DNA of 64,000 bases from Mycobacterium florentinum (lineage in GTDB: Bacteria > Actinomycetota > Actinomycetes > Mycobacteriales > Mycobacteriaceae). The stretch's first letter is position 1. Each line of letters begins with the position of its first letter. This document shows positions 13,240 through 23,100 of this stretch, one piece after another. Below the pieces are notes generated by a model. The model searched no databases, had not been told where the DNA came from, and saw nothing but the letters and a program-made list of their open reading frames with translations. Made by a program: the position numbers and the translations under genes. The stretch covers positions 5,084,001 through 5,148,000 of the forward strand of contig NZ_AP022576.1 in the NCBI RefSeq assembly GCF_010730355.1. The letters are read 5' to 3'.

Positions 13240-13841
13240 CGCAGCTCCTGGACCAGGTACGGGCGCACCTGCGCGACCACTTCGCGAACGCCGGACAGTG
13301 GGGCGAGCCCGATTCGGCGAGCGTGACATTCCTGGGGACCGAGCCCATGGAGGTGCTGCGCTTTCGCGCGAAAGACGGCTTGGTGCAGTACGTGTCGCTG
13401 GGGTGCTCGCGCCACCCGATGGGCGATCCCACCGAGATCGTCGTCGACCCGCAGCGCGGCCCGCGCGCCGAGATCGTGCTCCGTCTGCGAAATCCCGGGC
13501 CGGCCACCGGAATTGCCCGCAGCCTGGCGATACTGGCGGCCTCGCCGGCCGTCGACGGTGTGGTGCTCGTCCCTAACGCGCTGATCGATCTCGGCTCGCC
13601 GCTGTGGGAATTGCCGTCGCAACGGGTGCCCTTCACGGCTGTTCTGTTGGGCCGCAGCGACATTGCGGATCTACCGCTCGAGCCGCCGCGCGACCCGGTG
13701 GTGTTTCTCTCCGCGACGCCGATCACCGCGACCGAGGCGGCGTGGGTGCGGCTCAAAGGCGCCGAGGCCATGCGGCAGGCCTGGGAGACCGACGGCGTCG
13801 ACGTGCTGGACCCGAATCGCCACGCGGCGCAACCGAACTGA
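13236..13841 (+). CDS. suppressor-of-fused (SUFU)-domain protein coupled to the trehalose importer
   Basis: A 201-residue cytoplasmic protein without signal peptide or membrane helix. The pattern VQYVSLGCSRHPM, PRAEIVLRLRN and GVVLVPNALIDLGSPLW is that of bacterial SUFU-domain proteins, a family of unclear role sometimes used as immunity proteins or scaffolds. Its GTG lies in the sugC stop (GTGA), so it is translated together with the ATPase. M. tuberculosis lacks it here. I assign the domain from pattern memory; a trehalose-linked role rests only on the operon. Confidence 0.72.
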   Translation: MTQLLDQVRAHLRDHFANAGQWGEPDSASVTFLGTEPMEVLRFRAKDGLVQYVSLGCSRHPMGDPTEIVVDPQRGPRAEIVLRLRNPGPATGIARSLAILAASPAVDGVVLVPNALIDLGSPLWELPSQRVPFTAVLLGRSDIADLPLEPPRDPVVFLSATPITATEAAWVRLKGAEAMRQAWETDGVDVLDPNRHAAQPN

Positions 13842-13849
13842 CGCCGAGC

Positions 13850-13921
13850 GACTACGTGTCGAGTGTGCACACTCGGCGTCCTGAGCGCACACTCACAGCC
13901 CAGGGCGCACGCTCGAAGCGG
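13850..13921. repeat. intergenic GAGTGTGC-type repeat, copy A
   Basis: This 72-bp gap between two convergent genes contains a perfect 14-bp palindrome (GAGTGTG/CACACTC, 13861-13874). Further degenerate copies of the same half-site follow (GAGCGCACACTCA, then GCGCACGCTC). A related block occurs at 35905-35996, sharing GTCGAGTGTGC and CTGAGCGCACACTCA followed by GCCCAGG. It looks like a dispersed 3'-end element. Confidence 0.6.
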
Positions 13922-15019
13922 TTAAAGCCAGTTGTTCCTGCGGAATTGGAAGTACAGGATCAGGCAGGCCAGCGTCATCAAGCCCATCACACCCGGATAA
14001 CCCCAGGTCCAGTCCAGCTCGGGCATGAAATGGAAGTTCATGCCGTAGATGGCGGCGACCATGGTGGGCACCGCCAAGATACCGGCCCAGGCCGCCATCT
14101 TGCGCATGTCGTTGTTCTGCTGCATGCCAACTCGCGCCAGCGCCGCCTGAACCAGCGAGTTGAGCATGTCGTCGTAGCTGGCGATCTGATCGGCGGCGGC
14201 AGAGTGGTGGTCGCCGACGTCGCGCAGATAACGCCGTACTTCTTTGGAGATCAGATCCTTGTTTTCCACCTGCATGCGATGGAATGCGGCCGACAGCGGG
14301 TTGACGCAGCGGCGAAGCTCGACGACCTCGCGCTTGAGCATGTAGATCGGCTCGATGTCGAGCTTGCGGCCCGGGGCGAACGCCACCTCCTCGATGCTGT
14401 CGATGTCGGTTTCCATCAGCTGGGTGACCTCGAGGTAGCGGTCCACGACATAGTCGGCGATCGCGTGCATCACCGCATACGGCCCCAGCATCAGTTGTTC
14501 GGCGTCGGCCTCCATCTGCTTGCGCACGTCCGCCAGTCCGCTGTGCTCGCCGTGGCGGACCGTGACCACGAAGTCCTTGCCGACGAAGACCATCACCTCG
14601 CCGCTCTCCACGATCTCGCGTGCGAGCGCCACCGACTCGTGCGGGACGTACTTGACCGTCTTGAGCACCAGCACCAAGGTGTCGTCGTAGCGCTCCAGCT
14701 TGGGGCGCTGATGTGCGCACACCGCGTCCTCGACGGCCAGCGCATGCAAGCCGAAAACGTCTGCGACTTCCTTCATCTGGACCTCGTCGGGCTCGTGCAA
14801 ACCCACCCAGACGAAGGCCTCGTGGCCCAGCATCTCGATCTGGTGCACCTTGCTGCAGGCTTCCGTGTAGGTGAACTTGCCGGGCAGCCGGTGCCCCGCA
14901 ACGTAGACGGCGCAGTCGACCAGGGCTTCGTGGGGTGGGGGCGGCGGCGGGGGTTCTGGCGTCGGCTCGTGCGCGATCGTGCGCAGCGCTTCCGGCAGTG
15001 CGTCGAAACCCTCGAACAC
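13922..15019 (-). CDS. corA: CorA-family magnesium/cobalt transporter
   Basis: A 365-residue divalent-cation channel. A large N-terminal cytoplasmic funnel (1-300) ends in two membrane helices, the first closing with the diagnostic Y-G-M-N motif (YGMNFHFMPELDW, about 326-338). The positively charged C-terminus is FRRNNWL. The GTG start at 15019 has an AGGAGG motif 5 bases upstream. It is divergent from mdh across a 217-bp gap. The first 35 residues include a Pro/Glu-rich run (EPTPEPPPPPPP). Confidence 0.93.
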   Translation of the reverse strand: MFEGFDALPEALRTIAHEPTPEPPPPPPPHEALVDCAVYVAGHRLPGKFTYTEACSKVHQIEMLGHEAFVWVGLHEPDEVQMKEVADVFGLHALAVEDAVCAHQRPKLERYDDTLVLVLKTVKYVPHESVALAREIVESGEVMVFVGKDFVVTVRHGEHSGLADVRKQMEADAEQLMLGPYAVMHAIADYVVDRYLEVTQLMETDIDSIEEVAFAPGRKLDIEPIYMLKREVVELRRCVNPLSAAFHRMQVENKDLISKEVRRYLRDVGDHHSAAADQIASYDDMLNSLVQAALARVGMQQNNDMRKMAAWAGILAVPTMVAAIYGMNFHFMPELDWTWGYPGVMGLMTLACLILYFQFRRNNWL

Positions 15020-15236
15020 CTCAACCTCCTATCCCACCGTAGGCCTGGTAGAGCGGTGCTCCATGCTACGCGTCCTGGTAAAACGCCGGTTGAAACGGCA
15101 CGAGCTGACAATGCCTGCCCGATGGGCGGCGGCGAATCCGCGGTGGCGTCGGACCGGAGATTTCGGGCGGGCAACGGTGCGCTAGTTTCGACCCGAAGCA
15201 AAAGGACCGAAATTTCTCCATAAGGAGCCAATCGAC

Positions 15237-16226
15237 GTGAGCGCAACTCCTCTGAAGGTCGCCGTCACCGGCGCCGCCGGCCAGATCGGCTACAGCCTGC
15301 TGTTCCGCCTGGCCAGCGGCTCCCTGCTGGGACCCGACCGCCCGATCGAACTGCGGCTGCTCGAGATCGAGCCCGCGCTCAAGGCGCTCGAGGGCGTCGT
15401 GATGGAGCTCGACGACTGCGCGTTCCCGTTGCTGTCCGGCGTCCAGATCGGCGCGGACGCCAACAAGATCTTCGACGGCGTGAACCTGGCCCTGCTGGTC
15501 GGCGCGCGGCCGCGTGGCCCGGGCATGGAGCGCAGCGACCTGCTGGAGGCCAACGGCGCAATCTTCACCGCGCAGGGCAAGGCGCTCAACTCGGTTGCCG
15601 CAGACGACATTCGCATCGGCGTGACCGGTAACCCGGCCAACACCAACGCGCTGATCGCGCTCAGCAACGCTCCCGACATCCCCAAGGAGCGGTTCTCCGC
15701 GCTGACTCGCCTGGACCACAACCGGGCGATCTCGCAGCTGGCCCGCAAGACCGGTGCCGCGGTCACCGACATCAAGAAGGTGACCATCTGGGGCAACCAC
15801 TCGGCGACCCAGTACCCCGACATTTTCCACGCGGAGGTCGGCGGCAAGAACGCCGCGGAGGTCGTCAACGACCAGGCCTGGATCGAGAACGACTTCATCC
15901 CGACCGTCGCCAAGCGCGGCGCGGCGATCATCGACGCGCGCGGCGCCTCGTCGGCCGCCTCGGCGGCCTCGGCCACCGTCGATGCCGCCCGCTCCTGGCT
16001 GTTGGGCAGCCCCGACGGCGACTGGGTGTCGATGGCGGTCTTCTCCGACGGCTCCTACGGCGTGCCGGAGGGCATCGTCTCGTCGTTCCCGGTGACCACC
16101 AAGGACGGCAACTGGTCCATCGTGCAGGGGCTGGAGATCGACGAGTTCTCCCGGAGCCGGATCGACAAGACCACCGCTGAGCTGGTCGAAGAGCGCACCG
16201 CGGTCACCGAGCTGAAGCTGATCTGA
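15237..16226 (+). CDS. mdh: malate dehydrogenase
   Basis: A 329-residue cytosolic NAD-dependent malate dehydrogenase of the TCA cycle interconverting malate and oxaloacetate. The Rossmann motif is [16 protein letters not shown] (residues 12-27). The substrate loop is [14 protein letters not shown] (about 88-101), and the catalytic His is in [11 protein letters not shown]. Length equals the M. tuberculosis enzyme (329). The GTG at 15237 follows AAGGAG by 9 bases. The tuberculosis gene has been reported as cAMP-responsive (from memory), but I see no GTGA-N6-TCAC site here. Confidence 0.96.
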   Translation: MSATPLKVAVTGAAGQIGYSLLFRLASGSLLGPDRPIELRLLEIEPALKALEGVVMELDDCAFPLLSGVQIGADANKIFDGVNLALLVGARPRGPGMERSDLLEANGAIFTAQGKALNSVAADDIRIGVTGNPANTNALIALSNAPDIPKERFSALTRLDHNRAISQLARKTGAAVTDIKKVTIWGNHSATQYPDIFHAEVGGKNAAEVVNDQAWIENDFIPTVAKRGAAIIDARGASSAASAASATVDAARSWLLGSPDGDWVSMAVFSDGSYGVPEGIVSSFPVTTKDGNWSIVQGLEIDEFSRSRIDKTTAELVEERTAVTELKLI

Positions 16227-16235
16227 GCACACCAA

Positions 16236-16265
16236 TTAGGCCTACTAATGGGTAGTCAGTACCCT
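16236..16265 (+). promoter_or_regulatory. leaderless promoter of the malic enzyme gene
   Basis: TACCCT at 16260-16265 is followed by six bases and the GTG at 16272, and there is no ribosome binding site. A weak -35 (TTAGGC, 16236-16241) lies 18 bp upstream of the -10. This position argues for GTG 16272 as the start rather than the ATG at 16248. Confidence 0.5.
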
Positions 16266-16271
16266 GGGCGC

Positions 16272-17441
16272 GTGTCCGAAATCGTGCCACCACTCGTCAT
16301 CGGGGACGATGAGATCTTCGACGCCCATGTCGGTGGGAAGCTTTCGGTAGGGATGAAGTCCCCGCTGGACACGCAGCGCGCGCTGTCGATCGCGTACACG
16401 CCGGGCGTCGCACAGGTCAGTCGGGCGATCGCCGCCGACCACACCCTGGCCGATCGCTACACGTGGGCGAACCGGCTGGTGGCCGTCGTCAGCGACGGCA
16501 GCGCCGTACTCGGTCTCGGCGACATCGGACCGGCGGCGGCGCTGCCGGTGATGGAGGGCAAGAGCGCACTGTTCAAACAGTTCGCCGACCTCGACGCGAT
16601 CCCGATCGTGCTGGACACCAAGGACCCCGACGAGATCGTCGAAACCCTGGTGCGGCTGCGCCCGACGTTCGGCGCGGTGAACCTCGAGGACATCTCCGCG
16701 CCCCGCTGCTTCGAGATCGAACGACGGGTCATCGAGGCGCTGGACTGCCCGGTGATGCACGACGACCAGCACGGCACCGCGATCGTGGTGCTGGCGGCGC
16801 TGATGGGCGCGTCCAAGTTGCTCGGCCGCGACATGGGCTCGCTGCGGGTCGTGGTCTCGGGCGCCGGAGCAGCGGGTGTTGCCTGTTCGAAACTCCTTCT
16901 CGCAATGGGTGTTTCGGACATCACCGTGCTCGACTCACGCGGCATCCTGCACGCCGGGCGCGACGACATGAACGTCGTCAAGACCGACCTGGCGCGCAGT
17001 AGCAATCCCCGTGGTCTGGCCGGCGGCATGGTGGAAGCGCTCAAGGAAGCCGACGTGTTTCTCGGGGTGTCGGCCGGCGTGGTGCCCGAGGAGCTGATCG
17101 CCACGATGGCGTCGGATTGCGTGGTGTTCGCGCTGTCCAACCCCGACCCGGAGATCCAACCCGACATCGCGGCCAAGTACGCCGCCGTGGTGGCCACCGG
17201 CCGCAGCGACTACCCGAACCAGATCAACAACGTGCTGGCGTTCCCCGGGGTGTTCCGTGGTGCGCTGGATGCCGGGGCGCGGCGGATCACCGAAAAGATG
17301 ATGGTGGCCGCGGCCGAGGCGATCTTCTCCGTCGTGAGCGACGACCTCGCGCCCGACCGGATCGTGCCGAGCCCGCTGGACGCGGGCGTCGGTGAGGCGG
17401 TGTCGCAAGCCGTGGCGCGGGCTGCCGACACCTCGGAGTGA
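16272..17441 (+). CDS. malic enzyme, short NAD(P)-dependent form
   Basis: A 389-residue decarboxylating malate dehydrogenase (malate to pyruvate and CO2). It has the catalytic Tyr region AYTPGVAQVS (about 42-51), the Lys region VMEGKSALFKQFAD, metal ligands in NLEDISAPRCFEIE and the segment PVMHDDQHGTAI. The nucleotide site is VSGAGAAGVAC (about 195-205). It belongs to the ~390-residue class and differs from the 548-residue Mez (Rv2332) of M. tuberculosis, so I do not use that symbol. It lies 45 bp after mdh, and its stop overlaps lpqZ by four bases. The ATG at 16248 would add eight residues. Confidence 0.9.
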   Translation: MSEIVPPLVIGDDEIFDAHVGGKLSVGMKSPLDTQRALSIAYTPGVAQVSRAIAADHTLADRYTWANRLVAVVSDGSAVLGLGDIGPAAALPVMEGKSALFKQFADLDAIPIVLDTKDPDEIVETLVRLRPTFGAVNLEDISAPRCFEIERRVIEALDCPVMHDDQHGTAIVVLAALMGASKLLGRDMGSLRVVVSGAGAAGVACSKLLLAMGVSDITVLDSRGILHAGRDDMNVVKTDLARSSNPRGLAGGMVEALKEADVFLGVSAGVVPEELIATMASDCVVFALSNPDPEIQPDIAAKYAAVVATGRSDYPNQINNVLAFPGVFRGALDAGARRITEKMMVAAAEAIFSVVSDDLAPDRIVPSPLDAGVGEAVSQAVARAADTSE

Positions 17442-18301
17442 AAATCGGCAAGCTCGGGGCGCTGCTGATCGCCGCCGTGCTCGCGCTCACCGCCGGTTGC
17501 ACAACCGACCATCACCCCGCGCCGGGTCTGGTGGTCGGTTCCAAGAACGATCCCACCTCGAGGCTGCTGGCCGCCGTCTACCTGGCGGCGCTGCGGTCCT
17601 ACGGTTTCGCCGCGCAAACCCAGACCGCCGACGATCCGATGGCGCAACTGGACTCCGGCGCCGTTGCCGTCACGCCGGCCTTCACCGGCCAGACGTTGCA
17701 GACCCTGCAGCCCGGCGCGACGGCGCTGTCCGACGCGCAGGTCTACCGCGCGATGGTGGCGGCACTACCCGAGGGCGTCGCCGCCGGCGACTACGCCACC
17801 GCCGCCGAGGACAAGCCCGTGCTGCTGGTGACACAACCCACCGCCAAGGCCTGGGGCGGCCAGGACCGCAGCGCGGACCTGACCACGTTGGGAAAACATT
17901 GCGACGGCCTGGTCGTCGGGATCGTCGCCGGCCACCACGCGCCGTCGGCGATCGGCAGCTGCCGGCTACCCGCCCCGCGTGAATTCCCGGATGGCACAAC
18001 GATGTTCGCGGCGGTGCTGGCCGGGCAGTTGACCGCGGGCTGGACCACCACCGCCGACCCGGCCATTCCGGGCGACCTGGTGCCACTGGCCGACGGCAAG
18101 CCGGCTCTGATCCGGGCGGAGAACGTGGTGCCGCTCTACCGGCGCAATACGCTGACCGATCGGCAGGTGCTGGCGATCAACGAGGTGGCGGGCGTGCTGG
18201 ACACCGCGGCCCTGGCCGATATGCGCCGCCAGGTCGATGGCGGTGCCGATCCGCTGGCGGTCGCCGGCGGGTGGCTCGCCGAACACCCGTTGGGCCGCTG
18301 A
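17438..18301 (+). CDS. lpqZ: LpqZ, glycine-betaine/osmoprotectant-type substrate-binding lipoprotein
   Basis: A 287-residue lipoprotein with a signal peptide ending in the lipobox LTAGC (about 17-21). The mature part resembles OpuAC/ProX-like binding proteins for quaternary amines (KNDPTSRLLAAVYLAALRSYG, VTPAFTGQTL, ADGKPALIRAENVVPLYR). No permease or ATPase lies beside it, so any transporter partner is encoded elsewhere. The GTG at 17438 is inside the malic enzyme stop (GTGA). The next gene is convergent, 4 bp away. Confidence 0.87.
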   Translation: MKIGKLGALLIAAVLALTAGCTTDHHPAPGLVVGSKNDPTSRLLAAVYLAALRSYGFAAQTQTADDPMAQLDSGAVAVTPAFTGQTLQTLQPGATALSDAQVYRAMVAALPEGVAAGDYATAAEDKPVLLVTQPTAKAWGGQDRSADLTTLGKHCDGLVVGIVAGHHAPSAIGSCRLPAPREFPDGTTMFAAVLAGQLTAGWTTTADPAIPGDLVPLADGKPALIRAENVVPLYRRNTLTDRQVLAINEVAGVLDTAALADMRRQVDGGADPLAVAGGWLAEHPLGR

Positions 18302-18305
18302 GGAC

Positions 18306-19139
18306 CTACGGCTTGCCGCGGGGAACGAGCCGTCGCGTGATGGGTCCGAACAGCCGCTGGTAGCCCGGCCCGGTCAGCCGCACCACGGCATCGAGCACCT
18401 TGGCGTCCGTGCCGACCAGCACCCTGGCCTTGTTCTTGCGCACGCCCTCCAAGATCACTTGCGCGGCTTTCTCGGGGGTGGTGCTGGCCATCTTCTTGTC
18501 GAACACCTTGGCCAGTTCGGCCGCGTCGAGTCCCTCGACGGCGGTGGCGTTGCGCGCGATCGCGGTCTTGATGCCGCCCGGGTGCACCGTGGTGACCTTC
18601 ACCGGATGCCCGGCCACCCACATCTCCTGGCGCAGCGCCTCGGTGAAGCCCCGCACCGCGAACTTGGCCGCGTTGTACGCGGCCTGGCCCGGCACCGAGA
18701 ACAAGCCGAACACGCTGGAGATGTTGATGACGTGGCCGTCCCCGGACGCGATCAGGTGGGGGAGAAAAGCCTTGGTGCCGTTGACAACTCCCCAGAAGTC
18801 GACGTCCATCACCCGTTCGATGTCCTTGAACTGGCTGACCTCGATGTCGCCGGTGAACGCGATGCCGGCGTTGTTGTAGATCTGGTTGACCTTGCCGAAG
18901 TGCTCGTTGATCGCGTCGGCGTAGGCCAGGAAGGCCTCGCGCTCGGTCACGTCGAGTCGGTCGGTTTTGACCGGCGCGCCGATGGCCTTCAGCTGTTCCT
19001 CGGTCTGCGCCAGTCCCTCGGTGTTGACGTCACTGATCGCAAGGCCGGCACCGGAGCGGCCCAGCTCGACGGCCAGCGCCTGACCGATACCCGAACCCGC
19101 GCCCGTGACCACCGCGATCTTGCCGGCGAACCCCTGCAT
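18306..19139 (-). CDS. short-chain dehydrogenase/reductase, tandem copy 1 (Rv1245c-type)
   Basis: A 277-residue classical SDR with the NAD(P) motif TGAGSGIG (about 10-17), NNAG near 90, the catalytic Ser in INISS and Tyr-x3-Lys in AAYNAAKFAVRG. The ATG at 19139 follows GAGGGAGG. It is strongly similar to the gene immediately upstream (19219-20085), sharing for instance VDFWGVVNGTKAFLPH and GFTEALRQEM. The two come from a tandem duplication, with divergence concentrated in the last 70 residues. Substrate unknown. Confidence 0.88.
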   Translation of the reverse strand: MQGFAGKIAVVTGAGSGIGQALAVELGRSGAGLAISDVNTEGLAQTEEQLKAIGAPVKTDRLDVTEREAFLAYADAINEHFGKVNQIYNNAGIAFTGDIEVSQFKDIERVMDVDFWGVVNGTKAFLPHLIASGDGHVINISSVFGLFSVPGQAAYNAAKFAVRGFTEALRQEMWVAGHPVKVTTVHPGGIKTAIARNATAVEGLDAAELAKVFDKKMASTTPEKAAQVILEGVRKNKARVLVGTDAKVLDAVVRLTGPGYQRLFGPITRRLVPRGKP

Positions 19140-19218
19140 GTGCGCCCTCCCTCGTGTCCACACTTACCTCGAGATTACCGGTACCAGCGGTCCCGGGTAG
19201 CGATGGGGTTGCCGAGCG

Positions 19219-20085
19219 TCAGCTCCTGCGTGCCAGGAGGCGGCGTCCGAAGGTCACCAGCCGGCCCAGCACGCCCGGCCCGCCGAACAACACGTCGTGG
19301 TAGCGCGTACCGGCCACCCGCACCAGCAGGTCCGCGGATTTCGCGTCCGCGCCGATCAGGACCCGGGCCTTGTTCTTGCCCACCGCCGCCAGGATTCTGC
19401 GGGCGGCCTGTTGCGGCGTCGTCTTGGCCACCTGCTGGTCGAAGTTCGCGAGTATCTCGTCCTGGTCGAGTCCCATGCCGTCGGCGATCTCGGCGTTGGT
19501 GCCGAACGGGGTTCTGACGCCGCCCGGGTGGACCACGGTCACGCCCACGTTGTGGCCGGCCACCGACATCTCCTGGCGCAGCGCCTCGGTGAACCCGCGG
19601 ACGGCGAATTTGGCCGAGACGTAGGCGACCTGACCCGGCAGTGCCATCACCCCGAGCACGCTGGAGATGTTGATGACGTGGCCGTCTCCGGAGGCGATCA
19701 CGTGGGGGAGAAAGGCCTTGGTGCCGTTGACAACTCCCCAGAAGTCGACGTCCATCACGCGCTCGATGTCCTTGAAGTCGGTGACCTCGAGGGTGCCGAT
19801 GTGGGTGAGTCCCGCGTTGTTGTAGATCTGGTTGACCTTGCCGAAGTGGTCGCTGACCTCGTCGGCGTAGGCCAGGAAGGCCTCGCGCTCGGTGACGTCG
19901 AGCCGGTCGGCCTTGACGGGGGCGCCGATGGCCTTCAGCTGTTGCTCGGTCTGCGCCAGACCGTCGGTGTTGACGTCACTGATCGCAAGGCTGGCACCCG
20001 CGCGACCGAGCTCGATGGCCAGCGCCTGACCGATACCCGAACCCGCGCCGGTCACGACGGCGACTTTGCCGGCGAACTTCTGCAT
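19219..20085 (-). CDS. short-chain dehydrogenase/reductase, tandem copy 2
   Basis: A 288-residue classical SDR, paralogue of the gene downstream. The cofactor motif TGAGSGIG, NNAG, INISS and the catalytic Y-x3-K (VAYVSAKFAV) are all present, so both copies should be active. The C-terminus differs and is longer (YHDVLFGGPGVLGRLV, ending basic RRLLARRS). The start is the ATG at 20085 with AAGGG upstream. Its start lies 78 bp from the end of kgd on the same strand. M. tuberculosis has one copy here, followed by relBE, which is absent. Confidence 0.87.
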   Translation of the reverse strand: MQKFAGKVAVVTGAGSGIGQALAIELGRAGASLAISDVNTDGLAQTEQQLKAIGAPVKADRLDVTEREAFLAYADEVSDHFGKVNQIYNNAGLTHIGTLEVTDFKDIERVMDVDFWGVVNGTKAFLPHVIASGDGHVINISSVLGVMALPGQVAYVSAKFAVRGFTEALRQEMSVAGHNVGVTVVHPGGVRTPFGTNAEIADGMGLDQDEILANFDQQVAKTTPQQAARRILAAVGKNKARVLIGADAKSADLLVRVAGTRYHDVLFGGPGVLGRLVTFGRRLLARRS

Positions 20086-20163
20086 GTACACCCTTTCCCA
20101 AGTCCGCCCCATGCGTCGAGGTTAACCGGTATTCGCGGAAGTCCAGCCGGTGGCCGATGAATC

Positions 20164-23100
20164 TCAGCCGAATGCGGTGTCGAGTATCTCCTGTTGTTCC
20201 ACCGCGTGCACCTTGGACGAACCCGACGACGGCGCCGACATCGCCCGGCGCGAGATGCGCTTGATCCCGGACAGTTTGTCGGGCAGCAACTCGGGCAGCT
20301 CCAGGCCGAAGCGCGGCCACGCACCCTGATTGGCCGGCTCCTCCTGCACCCAGAAGTACTCGTTGACGTCCGGATAGCGGTCCAGGGTTTCGGACAGGCG
20401 CCGCTTCGGAAGCGGCGCGAGCTGCTCGATCCGCACGATCGCGATGTCGTCGCGGTTGTCCTTGGCCTTGCGTGCCACCAGCTCGTAGTAGATCTTGCCG
20501 CTGGTCAGCAGGATTCTGCGGACCTTGCTGCGATCGCCGATGCCTTCTTCGTAGGTCGGCTCCTCCAGCACCGAGCGGAACTTGATCTCGGTGAAGTCCC
20601 GGATGTCGCTGACCACGGCCTTGTTGCGCAGCATCGACTTCGGGGTGAATACGATCAGCGGGCGCTGAATGCCGTCCAGGGCGTGGCGGCGCAGCAGGTG
20701 GAAGTAGTTGGACGGGGTCGACGGCATCGCGATCGTCATCGAACCCTCCGCCCACAGCTGCAGGAAACGCTCGATTCGCCCGGAAGTGTGGTCGGGACCC
20801 TGGCCCTCGTGGCCGTGCGGCAGCAGCAGCACCACGTTGGACAGCTGGCCCCACTTGGCCTCGCCGGAGCTGATGAACTCGTCGATGATCGACTGCGCGC
20901 CGTTGACGAAGTCGCCAAACTGGCCCTCCCACAACACAAGTGCGTCCGGGTTGCCCACGGTGTAGCCGTATTCGAAGCCGACGGCCGCGTATTCGGACAG
21001 CGGCGAGTCGTAGACCAGGAACTTGCCCCCGGTCGGGGTGCCGTCGGGGTTGGTCGCCAGCAGCTGCAGGGGTGTGAACTCCTGGCAGTTGTGGCGATCG
21101 ATGATCACCGAATGCCGCTGGGAGAAGGTGCCGCGGCGGGTGTCCTGCCCGGACAGCCGGATCAGCTTGCCCTCGGCGACCAACGTTCCCAGCGCCAGCA
21201 GCTCACCGAAGGCCCAGTCGATCTTGCCTTCGTAGGCCATCTCCCGGCGCTTTTCCAGCACCGGCTGTACGCGCGGGTGCACGGTGAACCCCTCCGGGAC
21301 GGCCAGGAACGCGTCGCCGATGCGGGCCAGCAGCGATTTGTCCACCGCGGTGGCCAGGCCTGCGGGCACGATCTGGTCCGCCTCGACGGATTCGCTGGGC
21401 AGCGCGCCGTGCTTTTCCACCTCACGGACTTCGTTGAACACCTGCTCCAGCTGGCCCTGGTAGTCGCGCAGCGCGTCCTCGGCCTCCTTCATCGAGATGT
21501 CACCGCGGCCGATCAGGGCTTCGGTGTAGCTCTTGCGGGCGCCACGCTTGGTGTCGACGACGTCGTACATGTAGGGGTTCGTCATCGACGGGTCGTCGCC
21601 CTCGTTGTGGCCGCGGCGTCGATAGCAGAGCATGTCGATCACGACGTCCTTGCGGAACTTCTGCCGGAAGTCGACGGCCAGCCGCGCCACCCACACGCAG
21701 GCTTCCGGGTCGTCGCCGTTGACGTGGAAGATCGGCGCGCCGATCATCTTGGCGACGTCGGTGCAGTATTCGCTGGACCGGGAGAACTCCGGTGCGGTGG
21801 TGAAACCGATCTGGTTGTTGACGATGACGTGGATGGTGCCGCCGACCCGATAACCGGGCAGCAGCGCCAGATTCAGCGTCTCGGCGACCACGCCCTGGCC
21901 GGCGAAGGCGGCATCGCCGTGCAGCATCAGCGGCATCACCGAGAAGCCGTCCTCGCTGTCGCCCTTGTCTAGCAGGTCCTGCTTGGCCCGAACCAATCCC
22001 TCCAGCACCGGGTCGACGGCTTCCAGGTGCGACGGGTTGGCGGTCAGCGAAACCTGAATGTCGTTGTCGCCGAACATCTGTAGGTACACGCCGGTGGCAC
22101 CCAGGTGGTACTTGACGTCGCCGGACCCGTGCGCCTGCGACGGGTTCAGGTTGCCCTCGAACTCGCTGAAGATCTGCGAGTACGGCTTGCCGACGATGTT
22201 GGCCAGCACGTTGAGCCGGCCCCGGTGCGGCATCGCGATCACCACTTCGTCCAGGCCGTGCTCGGCGCACTGGTCGATCACCGCGTCCATCAGCGGAATC
22301 TGGCTTTCGGCGCCCTCCAGTGAAAACCGTTTCTGCCCAACATATTTGGTCTGCAGGAAGGTTTCGAACGCCTCGGCGGCGTTGAGCTTGGACAGAATGT
22401 ATTTCTGTTCGCCCACCGTGGGTTTGACGTGTTTGGTCTCGACCCGTTCTTCCAGCCAGCGCTGTTGCTCGGGCTCGAGGATGTGGGTGTACTCCACACC
22501 GATGTGCCGGCAGTACGCGTCGCGCAGCAGGCCCAGCACGTCGCGTAGTTTCTTGTATTCACAACCGGCGAAGCCGTTGACCTTGAACACCCGATCGAGG
22601 TCCCACAACGTCAGGCCGTGGTTGAGGATATCCAGGTCGGGGTGGCTTCGGAAGCGGCTGGTGTCCAACCGCAACGGGTCGATGTCGGCCATCAGATGTC
22701 CGCGGTTGCGGTAGGCCGCGATCAACTCCATCACGCGCGCGGTCTTGTCGACGATCGAGTCCGGGTTGTCGGTGCTCCAGCGCACCGGCACGTACGGGTT
22801 GCCCAGCTCGCGGAAGATCTCGTCCCAGAAGTCGTCCGACAGCAGCATCTCGTGGATGGTGCGCAGGAAGTCACCGGACTCCGCGCCCTGGATGATGCGG
22901 TGGTCGTAGGTCGAGGTCAGGGTGATCAGCTTGCCGATACCGAGTTCGGCGATGCGCTCCTCGCTGGCGCCCTGGAATTCGGCGGGGTACTCCATCGCAC
23001 CCACCCCGATGATGGCGCCCTGGCCGGCCATCAGCCGCGGCACCGAGTGCACGGTGCCGATGGTGCCCGGGTTGGTCAGCGAAATCGTCACTCCGGCAAA

